Part shown: in pieces, positions 35,700 through 43,971 of the stretch
Position numbering within the stretch: the first letter of the stretch is position 1
Layout of the letters: the number at the start of each line of letters is the position of its first letter
Source of the DNA: Lysinibacillus cavernae
Lineage (GTDB): Bacteria; Bacillota; Bacilli; Bacillales_A; Planococcaceae
Direction of reading: 5' to 3'
Assembly (NCBI RefSeq): GCF_009724685.1
Contig: NZ_WMEF01000011.1
Coordinates: 62,001-126,000 of the forward strand
Length of the DNA stretch: 64,000 nt
Translations under genes and position numbers: made by a program
Notes under the pieces: model-generated
What the model was told of the DNA's origin: nothing
Database searches by the model: none
What the model saw: the letters and a program-made list of their open reading frames with translations, nothing else

Positions 35700-38100
35700 G
35701 ATCTGCTTCCTCCTTTCGTGGCTTAAGCTTTGTCAGCGCATAGACCCCTAAGCCAGCAATCAGAAGAACAACAACTTCTAGCATCGTATCAAAGGCACGG
35801 AAATCCCCTAGTATTGTATTGACGATATTGGAACCGCCAGCCAATTCATAGGCATCATTGAAATAAATAGATACTGGTTCAAAGCGGTCGTAGTGTACTA
35901 CTGCCAATCCTACAATTGTTACAGTTGCCCCTACAAAAATGGAAATCATCGCTTTAGACCATTGAATCCTTTTTCGAGGCACTTCCGGCATTAAATCTGG
36001 TAAATATTTAAAACATAAAAGGAATAAAGCTGTTGTTACCGATTCAACAACTAATTGTGTTAATGCTAAATCTGGTGCACGGAAGATGACAAAGAAAAAT
36101 GCAATTGAATAACCTAGTACACCATTTAACAACATCGCTGTCACTCGGCCCTTTGCAAAAATCATCCAAACAGCCGCAAATATCATGACAAATACAAGAA
36201 TTAATTCGTAGGACTCAATAGCAGAGTCCCTATCAAAATGAAAGGTCATTGCATCTGACCAAATAAAGTAACCAGCAATAAGTGCAACGAAAAATACATA
36301 TATATAGACAAAATAATGTGTTAAATTACCCGTCATATATTTGCGAGTAAGCTTCTCTGAGCCATTTTCACTCATCTCAATCATTCGATTGTAAAACGTA
36401 TTAAACGTATATTTTTGTGAAAATATGCGATATAGTGGCTTCCAGCTTTTTAATGTTTTGAATAAGACAATCCCAATAATAATGACACCTAACGTCATCA
36501 ATAATTCTGTATTGATACCATGCCAAGCATAAATATGTGGTGTTAATTCACTTGTTGTTGGGAATGTAGGATAAATACTTGCCATGGCAGGTTCTAAAAT
36601 ATAGTGGCCCAGCACATTTGGAAAGAAGAAGATACCGACTACTAACAAGCATAAGATGATTGGTGAAATTAACATACCAAGTGGTGCTTCGTGTGGTTTT
36701 CTATCCATCTTCTCAGGCTGTAGTTTACCCAAAAATGTGCGACTAATTAAAATCAAACTATAGACAAAGGTAAAGATACTTGCTACCCATGCTACTATTG
36801 GGAAAAATAACCCTACATCGGCAATAGAGAATGCTTCTACATCTCGAATAGCTAATACCGCTGCAAAAAACATTTCCTTACTTAAGAAACCATTAAATGG
36901 TGGTAATCCTGCCATCGAGAAGCTACCGATTACTGCAATTGTAAAAGTTATAGGCATTAAGGACATCAAGCCACCAAGACGACGAATATCACGAGTACCT
37001 ACTTCATGATCGACAATCCCAACCATCATGAATAGGGCACCTTTAAATGTCGAGTGGTTGACAAGGTGAAACAGTGCAGCAAAGCTTGCCTGTGTGTACA
37101 AAATAGAACTTTCTCCATAGCCATAATAATGACCAACAGAACCAAGGCCAAATAGACTCATAATTAGGCCAAGCTGACTCACTGTTGAAAAGGCTAATAA
37201 GGCTTTTAAGTCCGTTTGACGAACAGCATTAAACGAGCCCCAGAATAGCGTGACTAGACCGACGACACTTACTAGCCAGAACCAAATTGCTTCCCCGCCA
37301 AAGACTGGAGAAAAACGAGCAACTAAATAAATACCTGCCTTTACCATCGTGGCAGAGTGCAAATAAGCACTAACAGGTGTTGGTGCTTCCATGGCATCAG
37401 GTAACCAAATATGGAATGGAAATTGTGCAGATTTAGTAAAGGCTCCTAGTAAAATCAGGATTAGCGCTGGCGTAAATAGGGCATGATCACGTATAACCCC
37501 TACATTAGCTACAATTTCACGAATACTAAATGTATTGGATGCAACATAGAGCATTAGGAAACCTGCAAGCATGGATAGACCGCCAAAGACAGTAATCATC
37601 ATCGCCTTTTTGGCCCCTGCACGTGATGCCTTTCTATGATGCCAAAATGCAATTAATAGGAATGATGACACACTTGTTAATTCCCAAAATGTGTATAATA
37701 CCATTAAGTTATCTGAAAAAACAACGCCAAGCATAGCGCCCATGAATAGTAATAAATAGCAGTAAAAATGATGAAGAGATTCTTTCGTTGATAAATAAAA
37801 AATAGAATATAAAATGACTAAACTACCTACACCTGTAATCAGTAAGCCAAAAATCATACTGAGTCCATCAAGGTAAGTTGTGAAATTTATATTAAAAGAG
37901 GGAATCCACTCATATGTATGGATAAACGTTTTACCCTCGGCAAGTTGAGGAATGTAGCGCGCGAGTAAAAGAAATAAGATGAATGGAACAGATATAACAA
38001 ACCAGCCAAGATGTGTGACACGCCTTAGTCGCCTATAAAGCAATGGGATAAGGGCCGCACAAACAAATGGCAAAAGTATCGCAATGAGAACAGTAACCAA
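35689..38100 (-). CDS. mrpA: Mrp antiporter subunit A
   Basis: An 803-residue NuoL-like subunit with about twenty helices. Conserved blocks include FWELTSVSSFLLIAFWHH, AFTKSAQFPFHIWLPDAMEAP (residues about 225-245), SAYLHSATMVKAG and FGLAGLPPFNGF-like loop SMAGLPPFNGFLSKEMF; the C-terminal domain adds an MrpB-like bundle (RAPDLALTQLVVE). The frame is open to an ATG at 38127, but AGGAGG lies inside that extension, 7 bases before a TTG at 38100, and the protein then begins VTVLIAILLPF like Bacillus MrpA, so TTG 38100 is chosen. First gene of the operon. Regulation by salt or alkali is known in the family, not visible here. Confidence 0.92.
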   Translation of the reverse strand: MVTVLIAILLPFVCAALIPLLYRRLRRVTHLGWFVISVPFILFLLLARYIPQLAEGKTFIHTYEWIPSFNINFTTYLDGLSMIFGLLITGVGSLVILYSIFYLSTKESLHHFYCYLLLFMGAMLGVVFSDNLMVLYTFWELTSVSSFLLIAFWHHRKASRAGAKKAMMITVFGGLSMLAGFLMLYVASNTFSIREIVANVGVIRDHALFTPALILILLGAFTKSAQFPFHIWLPDAMEAPTPVSAYLHSATMVKAGIYLVARFSPVFGGEAIWFWLVSVVGLVTLFWGSFNAVRQTDLKALLAFSTVSQLGLIMSLFGLGSVGHYYGYGESSILYTQASFAALFHLVNHSTFKGALFMMVGIVDHEVGTRDIRRLGGLMSLMPITFTIAVIGSFSMAGLPPFNGFLSKEMFFAAVLAIRDVEAFSIADVGLFFPIVAWVASIFTFVYSLILISRTFLGKLQPEKMDRKPHEAPLGMLISPIILCLLVVGIFFFPNVLGHYILEPAMASIYPTFPTTSELTPHIYAWHGINTELLMTLGVIIIGIVLFKTLKSWKPLYRIFSQKYTFNTFYNRMIEMSENGSEKLTRKYMTGNLTHYFVYIYVFFVALIAGYFIWSDAMTFHFDRDSAIESYELILVFVMIFAAVWMIFAKGRVTAMLLNGVLGYSIAFFFVIFRAPDLALTQLVVESVTTALFLLCFKYLPDLMPEVPRKRIQWSKAMISIFVGATVTIVGLAVVHYDRFEPVSIYFNDAYELAGGSNIVNTILGDFRAFDTMLEVVVLLIAGLGVYALTKLKPRKEEADHEN

Positions 38101-38252
38101 ATGAAAACCTCCTACTATCAAAATCATCTAGAAAAAAATTTGTGGTGATTGGATTGTTAAGTGCTAAGACTTTAGAAATTTGTTCAAGCTAAGTAACATG
38201 TCAGATATGTTCTTGAAATTTTTACAAATGGAATGTGGTGGGGTGTTAAAGT

Positions 38253-38281
38253 GCCTTGTCGTTACTCTACGCGACAGCGGC
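38253..38281 (-). repeat. Hairpin in the mrp leader
   Basis: GCC-TT-GTCG pairs with CGAC-AGC-GGC across a 10-base loop. It lies about 150 bases before mrpA and, with the stronger hairpin at 38305, suggests a structured leader RNA. Confidence 0.4.
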
Positions 38282-38304
38282 AATGATTGGAAAATGGATA
38301 TTTT

Positions 38305-38348
38305 AAGTTATTTAGTCACTTCTAACCCGATGTAAGCCTAAATAACTT
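38305..38348. repeat. Perfect 11-bp inverted repeat in the mrpA/Usp divergent region
   Basis: AAGTTATTTAG and CTAAATAACTT flank a 22-base loop containing GGCTTACATCGGGTT on the minus strand. It has no T-run, so it is not a terminator; it could be a leader structure of the mrp transcript or an operator. I do not recognise a known riboswitch class. Confidence 0.5.
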
Positions 38349-38417
38349 GTGGAAAATCAGATAATTTATACAGTTGCACATCAATTCGACTCAATTATAC
38401 CGGCATTATAAAGACAC

Positions 38418-38446
38418 TTGACTATCTAATTAACTCACTGCATAAT
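38418..38446 (+). promoter_or_regulatory. SigA-type promoter for the Usp-domain gene
   Basis: TTGACT (38418-38423), 17-base spacer, CATAAT (38441-38446). Transcription would start near 38453, giving an unusually long leader of about 248 bases before the ATG at 38701. A second, weaker candidate (TTAACT-16-TATACA, 38557-38584) is closer to the gene. The 38101-38700 region contains no gene. Confidence 0.55.
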
Positions 38447-38700
38447 AGTGTGGCATATGAAAGCAATTTAGCTTAGATGCACGTAATGCATAAATTAAAT
38501 AACTTTAAATTATTGATTTAAACTTAATCCTTCAAGGGTTTTCCAATATATTTCCGTTAACTTTTATACATTTTTAAGTATACAATATAAATGAGCATAA
38601 TGCACTGTAACAGCATCGATTTTAGCTGTTTTAGGATAATTTCTTCAAAATCAACAGTGAAATTAACAAAATACCAACAGATAAGAGGTGTACATTTTTT

Positions 38701-39387
38701 ATGAAGCATATAAAAGGGCGTTTGGATGAAAGTATATTAGTTTGTGTTTACTACGGCTTAAATGGCGAACGTTTAATACGTCGTGGTCATAAAATGGCCA
38801 CAATGCTAGATTGCCCACTCTATATTCTTTCAGTCGATTCGCAACCCCTTGATGCATTTGACGCAGAGAAATCTAGCTATATAGAGCAATGGAAGAAGTT
38901 ATCAAATGAACTTGAGGTAGAACAATTCATTTTGCAAGATAATGAAAAACGCCCCATACAGAAAGTTATTGCTGAAGTCGCAAAGAATTATGGCATTTCG
39001 CAAATTATCGTAGGGCAAAGCGCACAAAGCCGTTGGGAAGAAATCACTAAGGGGTCGTTTCTTAACGTTCTGTTAAAAGAAGTTCCTTTTGTAGATTTTC
39101 ATATTGTGGCTGTCCAACGTCCGACAGACGATGATGCAAATGAAACATATGAAAAAGGAGTACGTGCATACTTAATTAAAGAGCAGGATAACTTTAAAGT
39201 AGCATTTACATGTCCAAAATATGTATCTATTGAAGGCATATTCTTCAAGGAAATTGGCACAGACTTTGACAATGGCATCTTTAAATTTACTTACAACGAT
39301 AAAATGCATGAAGTTCACATTTCAGAAGGCTATGTGATCGATCAAGAGAATCTTCCAGCAGAATTTTTAGCTCCGTTAAGACAATAA
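38701..39387 (+). CDS. Stand-alone KdpD-type universal stress (Usp) domain protein
   Basis: A 228-residue cytosolic protein. Residues 1-140 match the Usp domain of the potassium sensor kinase KdpD: ESILVCVYYGLNGERLIRRG at the start and IIVGQSAQSRWEEITKGS with NVLLKEVPFVDFHIVAV at the end. There is no kinase, membrane or KdpD N-terminal domain; instead about 85 C-terminal residues of unknown fold follow. KdpD Usp domains bind cyclic-di-AMP in some Firmicutes; whether this one does cannot be read. It is divergent from the mrp antiporter operon, which suggests a link to cation homeostasis. ATG with AGAGGTG upstream; own terminator follows. Confidence 0.75.
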   Translation: MKHIKGRLDESILVCVYYGLNGERLIRRGHKMATMLDCPLYILSVDSQPLDAFDAEKSSYIEQWKKLSNELEVEQFILQDNEKRPIQKVIAEVAKNYGISQIIVGQSAQSRWEEITKGSFLNVLLKEVPFVDFHIVAVQRPTDDDANETYEKGVRAYLIKEQDNFKVAFTCPKYVSIEGIFFKEIGTDFDNGIFKFTYNDKMHEVHISEGYVIDQENLPAEFLAPLRQ

Positions 39388-39426
39388 AAAAACGCGTACC
39401 TCTTTAAGAGGACGCGTATTTTTATT
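39388..39426. terminator. Bidirectional terminator, Usp gene / MFS gene
   Basis: ACGCGTACCTCT pairs with AGAGGACGCGT (one bulge), with ATTTTTATT on the plus side and TTTTTTTATT on the minus side. Confidence 0.8.
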
Positions 39427-40630
39427 AGACTGCAGCGGATGCTGGTTTATCCTTCGGTAAAAAGAAAGCAATCAGCAATAATAAAGGTAATAAAGAAACG
39501 ACCATCATGGTAAAATCTATACCTTTGTGATCCATCAAAATACCGATTACCATTGCACCTATTGCCCCCATGCCAAAAGCAAAGCCAGTCGTTAGGCCTG
39601 CCATTGTGCCAATCTTTGTAGGAACTAGCTCCTGAGCATATACCACTGTTACAGAGAAACTAATCATGATCAACGTACCGATAATGACTAAAAATAGCAT
39701 GGCAGCCCATAATGGTACATATGGCAACGCTAAACAAAATGGCATTGGTACTACCACAGAGAGTATAATGACATTTTTTCTACCAATACGGTCTGATAGA
39801 GACCCTCCGAAAAAAGTACCTACAACGCCAAATGCCATGAAGGTGAAAATTAATATTTGTCCTAATCGAAGGCTGACATCATAATGATCCATCAGATAAA
39901 ACACATAAAAGCTTGTTATATTTGTTGTATAAAATGATCGTGCAAAAATTATAGTAAACAATAACGTTAAAGCAATTCCTACTTGTTTCTTTGTTAATGG
40001 AGGCAAAGTTGAAACTAAAACACGTTTTTTCTTCGCAGTTCGCTCTTGCTCCAACTGCTTTTTATACCACGCTGCAATTTTACTCAATAAAATGATGCCG
40101 AACGTTGCAACTACTAATACGATGGCAGCGCCACGTTGTCCAAATATATCAAGAATGTAAGCACTAATTAATGGTGCAAGAGCTTGTCCTGAATTTCCCC
40201 CTACTTGATAAATAGACTGAGCAAGCCCTCTTTTAGAGCCAGCTGCCATAAATGAAACTCTCGATCCTTCAGGGTGAAATATAGCTGAACCAAAGCCTAT
40301 AAATAATACCGCAATAATAATTATCCAGTACTGGGTTGTGAACGCTATTATGGCAATGCCTATAAAAGAACTAATCATACCTATTGGCAAAGCATAGGGC
40401 ATTGGTCTTTTATCACTAATAAAGCCTACAGCCGGCTGTAATGCAGAAGCAAATATATTTAAGACAAAAGAAATCAGACCAATTTGTGTAAAGCTCAATC
40501 CTAATTCACTCTTAAAAATTGGAAACATTGCTGGGATAACAGCTTGCATCGTATCATTAATAAGATGAGCAGCACCTATTGCAATCATTATTGGATAGAT
40601 GGGATTTGTCATATTTAATTGTTTGTTCAT
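39425..40630 (-). CDS. MFS transporter, fosmidomycin-resistance (Fsr)-like
   Basis: A 401-residue twelve-helix major facilitator. The first helix region GAAHLINDTMQAVIPAMFP, then SFTQIGLISFVLNIFASALQP and FHPEGSRVSFMAAGSKRGLA are typical of the Fsr drug:proton antiporter group. The DRIGRKN-type loop between helices 8 and 9 (GSLSDRIGRKNV) is present. Start ATG 40630 has GAGGTGG 7 bases upstream; the in-frame ATG at 40666 has none. Single gene, divergent from the YetF-like gene. Substrate unproven; Fsr homologues export fosmidomycin or other small compounds. Confidence 0.85.
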   Translation of the reverse strand: MNKQLNMTNPIYPIMIAIGAAHLINDTMQAVIPAMFPIFKSELGLSFTQIGLISFVLNIFASALQPAVGFISDKRPMPYALPIGMISSFIGIAIIAFTTQYWIIIIAVLFIGFGSAIFHPEGSRVSFMAAGSKRGLAQSIYQVGGNSGQALAPLISAYILDIFGQRGAAIVLVVATFGIILLSKIAAWYKKQLEQERTAKKKRVLVSTLPPLTKKQVGIALTLLFTIIFARSFYTTNITSFYVFYLMDHYDVSLRLGQILIFTFMAFGVVGTFFGGSLSDRIGRKNVIILSVVVPMPFCLALPYVPLWAAMLFLVIIGTLIMISFSVTVVYAQELVPTKIGTMAGLTTGFAFGMGAIGAMVIGILMDHKGIDFTMMVVSLLPLLLLIAFFLPKDKPASAAV

Positions 40631-40736
40631 GCTGCCACCTCGCTCTTTCAAATTTTGTTTATTCATGATTGTCGCATACTATTAACCATTTTGCACAAGC
40701 TACAGTTTGACAGCTGTAAAAGGAGTTGATATATGC

Positions 40737-41456
40737 ATGGAAAGCTTTATTCATGCTCACTTTTGGGAAATGATTCTTCGAACTACACTTTCGTTTTTTG
40801 CATTACTTATTCTGGCACGTGTACTTGGAAAAAAACAATTGGGCCAACTAACATTCTTCCATTATATTACAGGTATTACATTTGGATCGATTGCATCAGA
40901 AATTGCCTCACAGGAAGAAACGCCTTTTTTAGACGGTATGATATCCCTCATTTGGTGGAGTGTCTTAACATATTTGATGACCGTTATTACCATTAAATCA
41001 AAAAAAGCACGTGTTCTCATTGATGATAAACCTACGATTGTTGTTCAAAAAGGGCTTATATTAGAATCAGCACTACGAAAAAACCGTCTTCATTTAGATG
41101 AGCTAACAATGATGCTACGTGAACAAGCCATTTTCTCTGTACAAGACGTTGAATATGCATTACTAGAAACAAACGGGAAACTCAGTGTATTACAAAAAAC
41201 CTCTGAACAAGTGGCTACAAAGCAGGATGTTAAAGCAGATATTTCACCACCTACTTATCTGCCAACAGAAGTCATTTCTGATGGTCAACTTATTAAAGAA
41301 AATATGGTTGAGCTTGATTTGACTGAAGACTGGGTAATGAAGAAATTGAAAAAGCAAAATGTGCAATCAGTAGAAGAAGTCTATTTTGCTCAAGTCCAAA
41401 CAAATGGTTCCTTATACATCAGCTTAAAAGATAAAGCGAGACATTCAAGCCCATAA
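40737..41456 (+). CDS. YetF-like DUF421 membrane protein
   Basis: A 239-residue protein with three N-terminal helices and a cytosolic domain. The signature ARVLGKKQLGQLTFFHYITGITFGSIAS is diagnostic of DUF421/YetF, followed by the ALRKNRLHLDELTMMLREQ segment and a second half of the domain. Homologues occur in many spore-formers, some linked to spore properties; function is not settled. AAGGAG is 11 bases before ATG 40737. An out-of-frame ATG at 40733 and an in-frame TTG at 40707 were considered and set aside. Confidence 0.88.
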   Translation: MESFIHAHFWEMILRTTLSFFALLILARVLGKKQLGQLTFFHYITGITFGSIASEIASQEETPFLDGMISLIWWSVLTYLMTVITIKSKKARVLIDDKPTIVVQKGLILESALRKNRLHLDELTMMLREQAIFSVQDVEYALLETNGKLSVLQKTSEQVATKQDVKADISPPTYLPTEVISDGQLIKENMVELDLTEDWVMKKLKKQNVQSVEEVYFAQVQTNGSLYISLKDKARHSSP

Positions 41457-41474
41457 GTTTGTCTCTTCTCTTTG

Positions 41475-42179
41475 CTATTCGATCTTAACAATATCTAATG
41501 GTGTAATAATACCTAGTAATTTTTGATGTGGTTCGCCATGCTCCGTTATTAATAAAGCCTCAAAACGCCTTCCTCTTTCGACCCCTTGTTTAAAAAGTTC
41601 CTCAGCCTCATAGATCGTTATGTACCTACTGATAAATTTGTAATTCACCCTATTTTTCTCATGCATTAAAATATCATGCAACGTTGGAATCCTTTTTGGT
41701 AAATGGTCGCCACCCATCTTTGACGCAAGCCAATTAGTGATTCCTACTGTCGTGATAAGCCCTTTAAATTGTTTATTATAATAGACAGGAAATTGGGTAT
41801 ATTTTCGGTGACGTATCACTTTCAACATATGTTTTAGAGAATCATTTTCTTGAAAAATCAGTACTCTTTTACGGAACATTTGCCCCACAAGCGTTGGCTT
41901 AGCAAGGGTAGCATCTATGTATTCAATTTTTTCTACAACATCTGTATGTGGTTCTGCAATTACATAGTGTAAAGAAGTACGATGATGCACAATCGCATTT
42001 CGTAAGTCCGCATACGAGCGTAAATCGTCTTCATACTTCTTCACTAACACATCCTTTTTCTTCGCTTGATCGATAAGACGATAAAAAGGCATAAAATCCT
42101 TGGCACCTACAATATCTCGTAATCTATGGTCTATTCGATTAAACGCTGTCAGGAAACGATCGGAATTTTCAGTCTCCAC
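41475..42179 (-). CDS. CBS-domain protein with HEPN-like N-terminal region
   Basis: A 234-residue cytosolic protein. Residues about 95-234 contain a pair of CBS motifs (KYTQFPVYYNKQFKGLITT and RRFEALLITEHGEPHQKLLGIITPLDIV), which usually bind adenine nucleotides. The first 75 residues are helical and contain SYADLRNAIVHHR; R60-N61-x3-H65 fits the R-x4-6-H motif of HEPN domains, some of which are RNases. The start is GTG with AGAAGG about 10 bases upstream. It converges with the YetF-like gene and stands alone. Nuclease activity is speculative. Confidence 0.72.
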   Translation of the reverse strand: METENSDRFLTAFNRIDHRLRDIVGAKDFMPFYRLIDQAKKKDVLVKKYEDDLRSYADLRNAIVHHRTSLHYVIAEPHTDVVEKIEYIDATLAKPTLVGQMFRKRVLIFQENDSLKHMLKVIRHRKYTQFPVYYNKQFKGLITTVGITNWLASKMGGDHLPKRIPTLHDILMHEKNRVNYKFISRYITIYEAEELFKQGVERGRRFEALLITEHGEPHQKLLGIITPLDIVKIE

Positions 42180-42324
42180 TTTTCATATACCTTCTTTCTA
42201 TAAAAATCTATATATTTTCCGAGTTATTTGACAAATTTCGAGTTACACCCCCATTATATTCCTAAGTTATGGATATTCCAAGAATGTAGTTTTTTACTAG
42301 CATAAAATAATTTTAAAATCCCCC

Positions 42325-42355
42325 TTGAAAGTGACGTAACGTCATTTTGTATACT
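42325..42355 (+). promoter_or_regulatory. MerR-type promoter with 19-bp spacer and operator palindrome
   Basis: TTGAAA (42325-42330) and TATACT (42350-42355) are separated by exactly 19 bases, and the spacer holds the perfect palindrome TGACGT-A-ACGTCA (42332-42344). This elongated, DNA-distorted arrangement is the hallmark of MerR-activated promoters and lies 29 bases before the MerR gene, so the regulator probably controls its own operon. Confidence 0.85.
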
Positions 42356-42384
42356 ATCAGTAACAGAGAGGGGGATTCGTTATT

Positions 42385-43146
42385 TTGCTTACAATTCACA
42401 ATGTTTCCAAACAAACTGGCATTTCTGTTCGAACATTACGTTATTATGAGGAGATTGGACTGTTACTTCCAACTACTAAGACGGATGGTGGACATAGGAT
42501 TTATGGAGAGAATGAACTGAAAACGCTACAGCAAATCGTATTTTTAAAGGCATTAGGATTCAAATTAAAAGAAATTCAAAAACTTATTACTAATTCATGG
42601 GAGTGGGAAGCAAGTTTAGACCATCAACTTTCTTTTGTAGTAGAGGAACAAAAGAAATTACAACAAATGGAGAGCGCTATACTTGGATTAAAGAATGCTT
42701 CCGCTATTGAGGGAGGTTTAACAGAGTCTCTTATTCAAAAGTTCATTAAACTTTCGATTCAGGACCAAGAAAAAAAGCAAGCTTTCCGACAGCAGATGTT
42801 TGTAGCTGCCGAAATGGACCTTATTCACAAACTCCCTAATATAAATCGCAATGATCCTAATTCTTTAGAGTGGATTGGTTTATTAGGTCAGTTAGAACAG
42901 CTAAGTAATGAAAATCCTGAGGCAGATTCCGTACAGTGCATTATCAAACGAATGATGGAAAAGGCTAAAGTAGAATACAAGGGAAATGAAGAATTTTTAG
43001 AAAAGATGTGGGCAATACGTATGTCTCCTCAAATAGCAGAACAGGTTGGATTATATCCATTAAAGGAAGCATTTCTGCATTTTATTGAACAGGCTTTCAA
43101 TGTTTATGAAGCAAAAAATCATCCATTTGGTGATTTACAAAAATGA
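42385..43146 (+). CDS. MerR-family regulator with TipAS-like effector domain
   Basis: A 253-residue regulator. The N-terminal winged helix is canonical: TIHNVSKQTGISVRTLRYYE, then GGHRIYGENELKTLQQI, and a coiled-coil dimerisation helix around residues 85-120. The C-terminal 120 residues are helical and resemble the TipAS ligand-binding domain, which recognises hydrophobic drugs in multidrug MerR proteins such as Mta. Start is TTG with GAGAGGGGGA upstream. It is preceded by its own MerR-type promoter and overlaps the membrane protein gene by four bases (ATGA), making that protein the likely induced resistance or export function. Confidence 0.88.
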   Translation: MLTIHNVSKQTGISVRTLRYYEEIGLLLPTTKTDGGHRIYGENELKTLQQIVFLKALGFKLKEIQKLITNSWEWEASLDHQLSFVVEEQKKLQQMESAILGLKNASAIEGGLTESLIQKFIKLSIQDQEKKQAFRQQMFVAAEMDLIHKLPNINRNDPNSLEWIGLLGQLEQLSNENPEADSVQCIIKRMMEKAKVEYKGNEEFLEKMWAIRMSPQIAEQVGLYPLKEAFLHFIEQAFNVYEAKNHPFGDLQK

Positions 43147-43796
43147 ACATAGAATTTTTACTGTTGATTGGCGCCCTAGCTTTATTAGACATGTTTAGCC
43201 CTGCTATCATTGGTGTTACTGTTTATATACTACTTGTAGCTAAAAAAAATCAAATTCGGCTTTTACTAACGTACTTAATAACTGTGGCTTTGTTTTACTT
43301 TAGTACAGGGATTTTTTTAATGTTAGGTTTACATGTCCTATTCGATCCTATTGCTAATTTGCTAAGCAGTTACACTGCTCGGTTAATCATGACCATTGTG
43401 GGGGGAACTTTATTTATAGGTAGTTGGTTAGTACCTAAGAAAAAGGCAAAAGGAGCACCTAAACCAAAAGCTTTACATGTGAGTGCTATGGTAGTCCTAG
43501 GTATCACCACTTCTATTTTAGAAGTTGCAACTGCTCTTCCTTATTTCGCTGCAATTGGCATTTTAACGAGCAATCAATTAGCGTTTTATGAATGGTTGCC
43601 TTTATTGGCAGCTTACAATTTAGTGATGATAACACCAGGAATCATCCTACTTTGCTTACATCTTTTATTCCGTGGCTATATGATAAAACCTTTAAGAAAA
43701 ATTCAAACACTTTTTGATCAAAGCACAAGTTCTGCTCTTTCTTGGATCATGTTCTTTGTTGGACTGATTTTGCTTATAAATGGTGGGATGATTTAA
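43143..43796 (+). CDS. GAP-family (LysE-fold) membrane protein
   Basis: A 217-residue protein with six predicted helices, beginning LLLIGALALLDMFSPAIIGVT; the LDMFSPA motif near the N-terminus and the ILEVATALPYFAAIGIL stretch around residue 125 match the GAP/Sap (SfLAP) family of small transporters related to LysE. It is translationally coupled to the MerR gene. Likely an exporter for whatever the TipAS-like domain senses; substrate unknown. Confidence 0.78.
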   Translation: MNIEFLLLIGALALLDMFSPAIIGVTVYILLVAKKNQIRLLLTYLITVALFYFSTGIFLMLGLHVLFDPIANLLSSYTARLIMTIVGGTLFIGSWLVPKKKAKGAPKPKALHVSAMVVLGITTSILEVATALPYFAAIGILTSNQLAFYEWLPLLAAYNLVMITPGIILLCLHLLFRGYMIKPLRKIQTLFDQSTSSALSWIMFFVGLILLINGGMI

Positions 43797-43804
43797 AGCA
43801 AAAA

Positions 43805-43964
43805 AAAACGAGGCTGGGACAGAACTCGATTATTTTGAAAAATAGCAAAAACAGATAATAACTTTTTCGCTTCAATGAATAGAGTGTTCCTTCCTAAATC
43901 AAAAAAGTGTTAGACCGAAATACAATCGGTCTAACATTTTTTCTTTTTGTCCCAGCCTCGTTTT
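43805..43964. repeat. Palindromic element with nested terminator (GGCTGGGAC type)
   Basis: Perfect 16-base outer arms AAAACGAGGCTGGGAC and GTCCCAGCCTCGTTTT enclose about 128 bases. GAGGCTGGGAC-type palindromes recur between genes in many Firmicutes. Inside is a complete terminator (43908-43948). The element separates the convergent MerR and ABC operons. Whether it is mobile or only a repeat is unknown. Confidence 0.75.
43908..43948 (+). terminator. Terminator inside the palindromic element
   Basis: Perfect 11-bp stem TGTTAGACCGA/TCGGTCTAACA with a 7-base loop, followed by TTTTTTCTTTTT. Confidence 0.85.
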
Positions 43965-43971
43965 ATACGCT

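Noticed and set aside
38128..38700. Known riboswitch (cyclic-di-AMP, Na+ or K+ type) in the mrp/Usp region
   Set aside because: Hairpins are present, but I could not match any conserved riboswitch core by eye, so no class is claimed.
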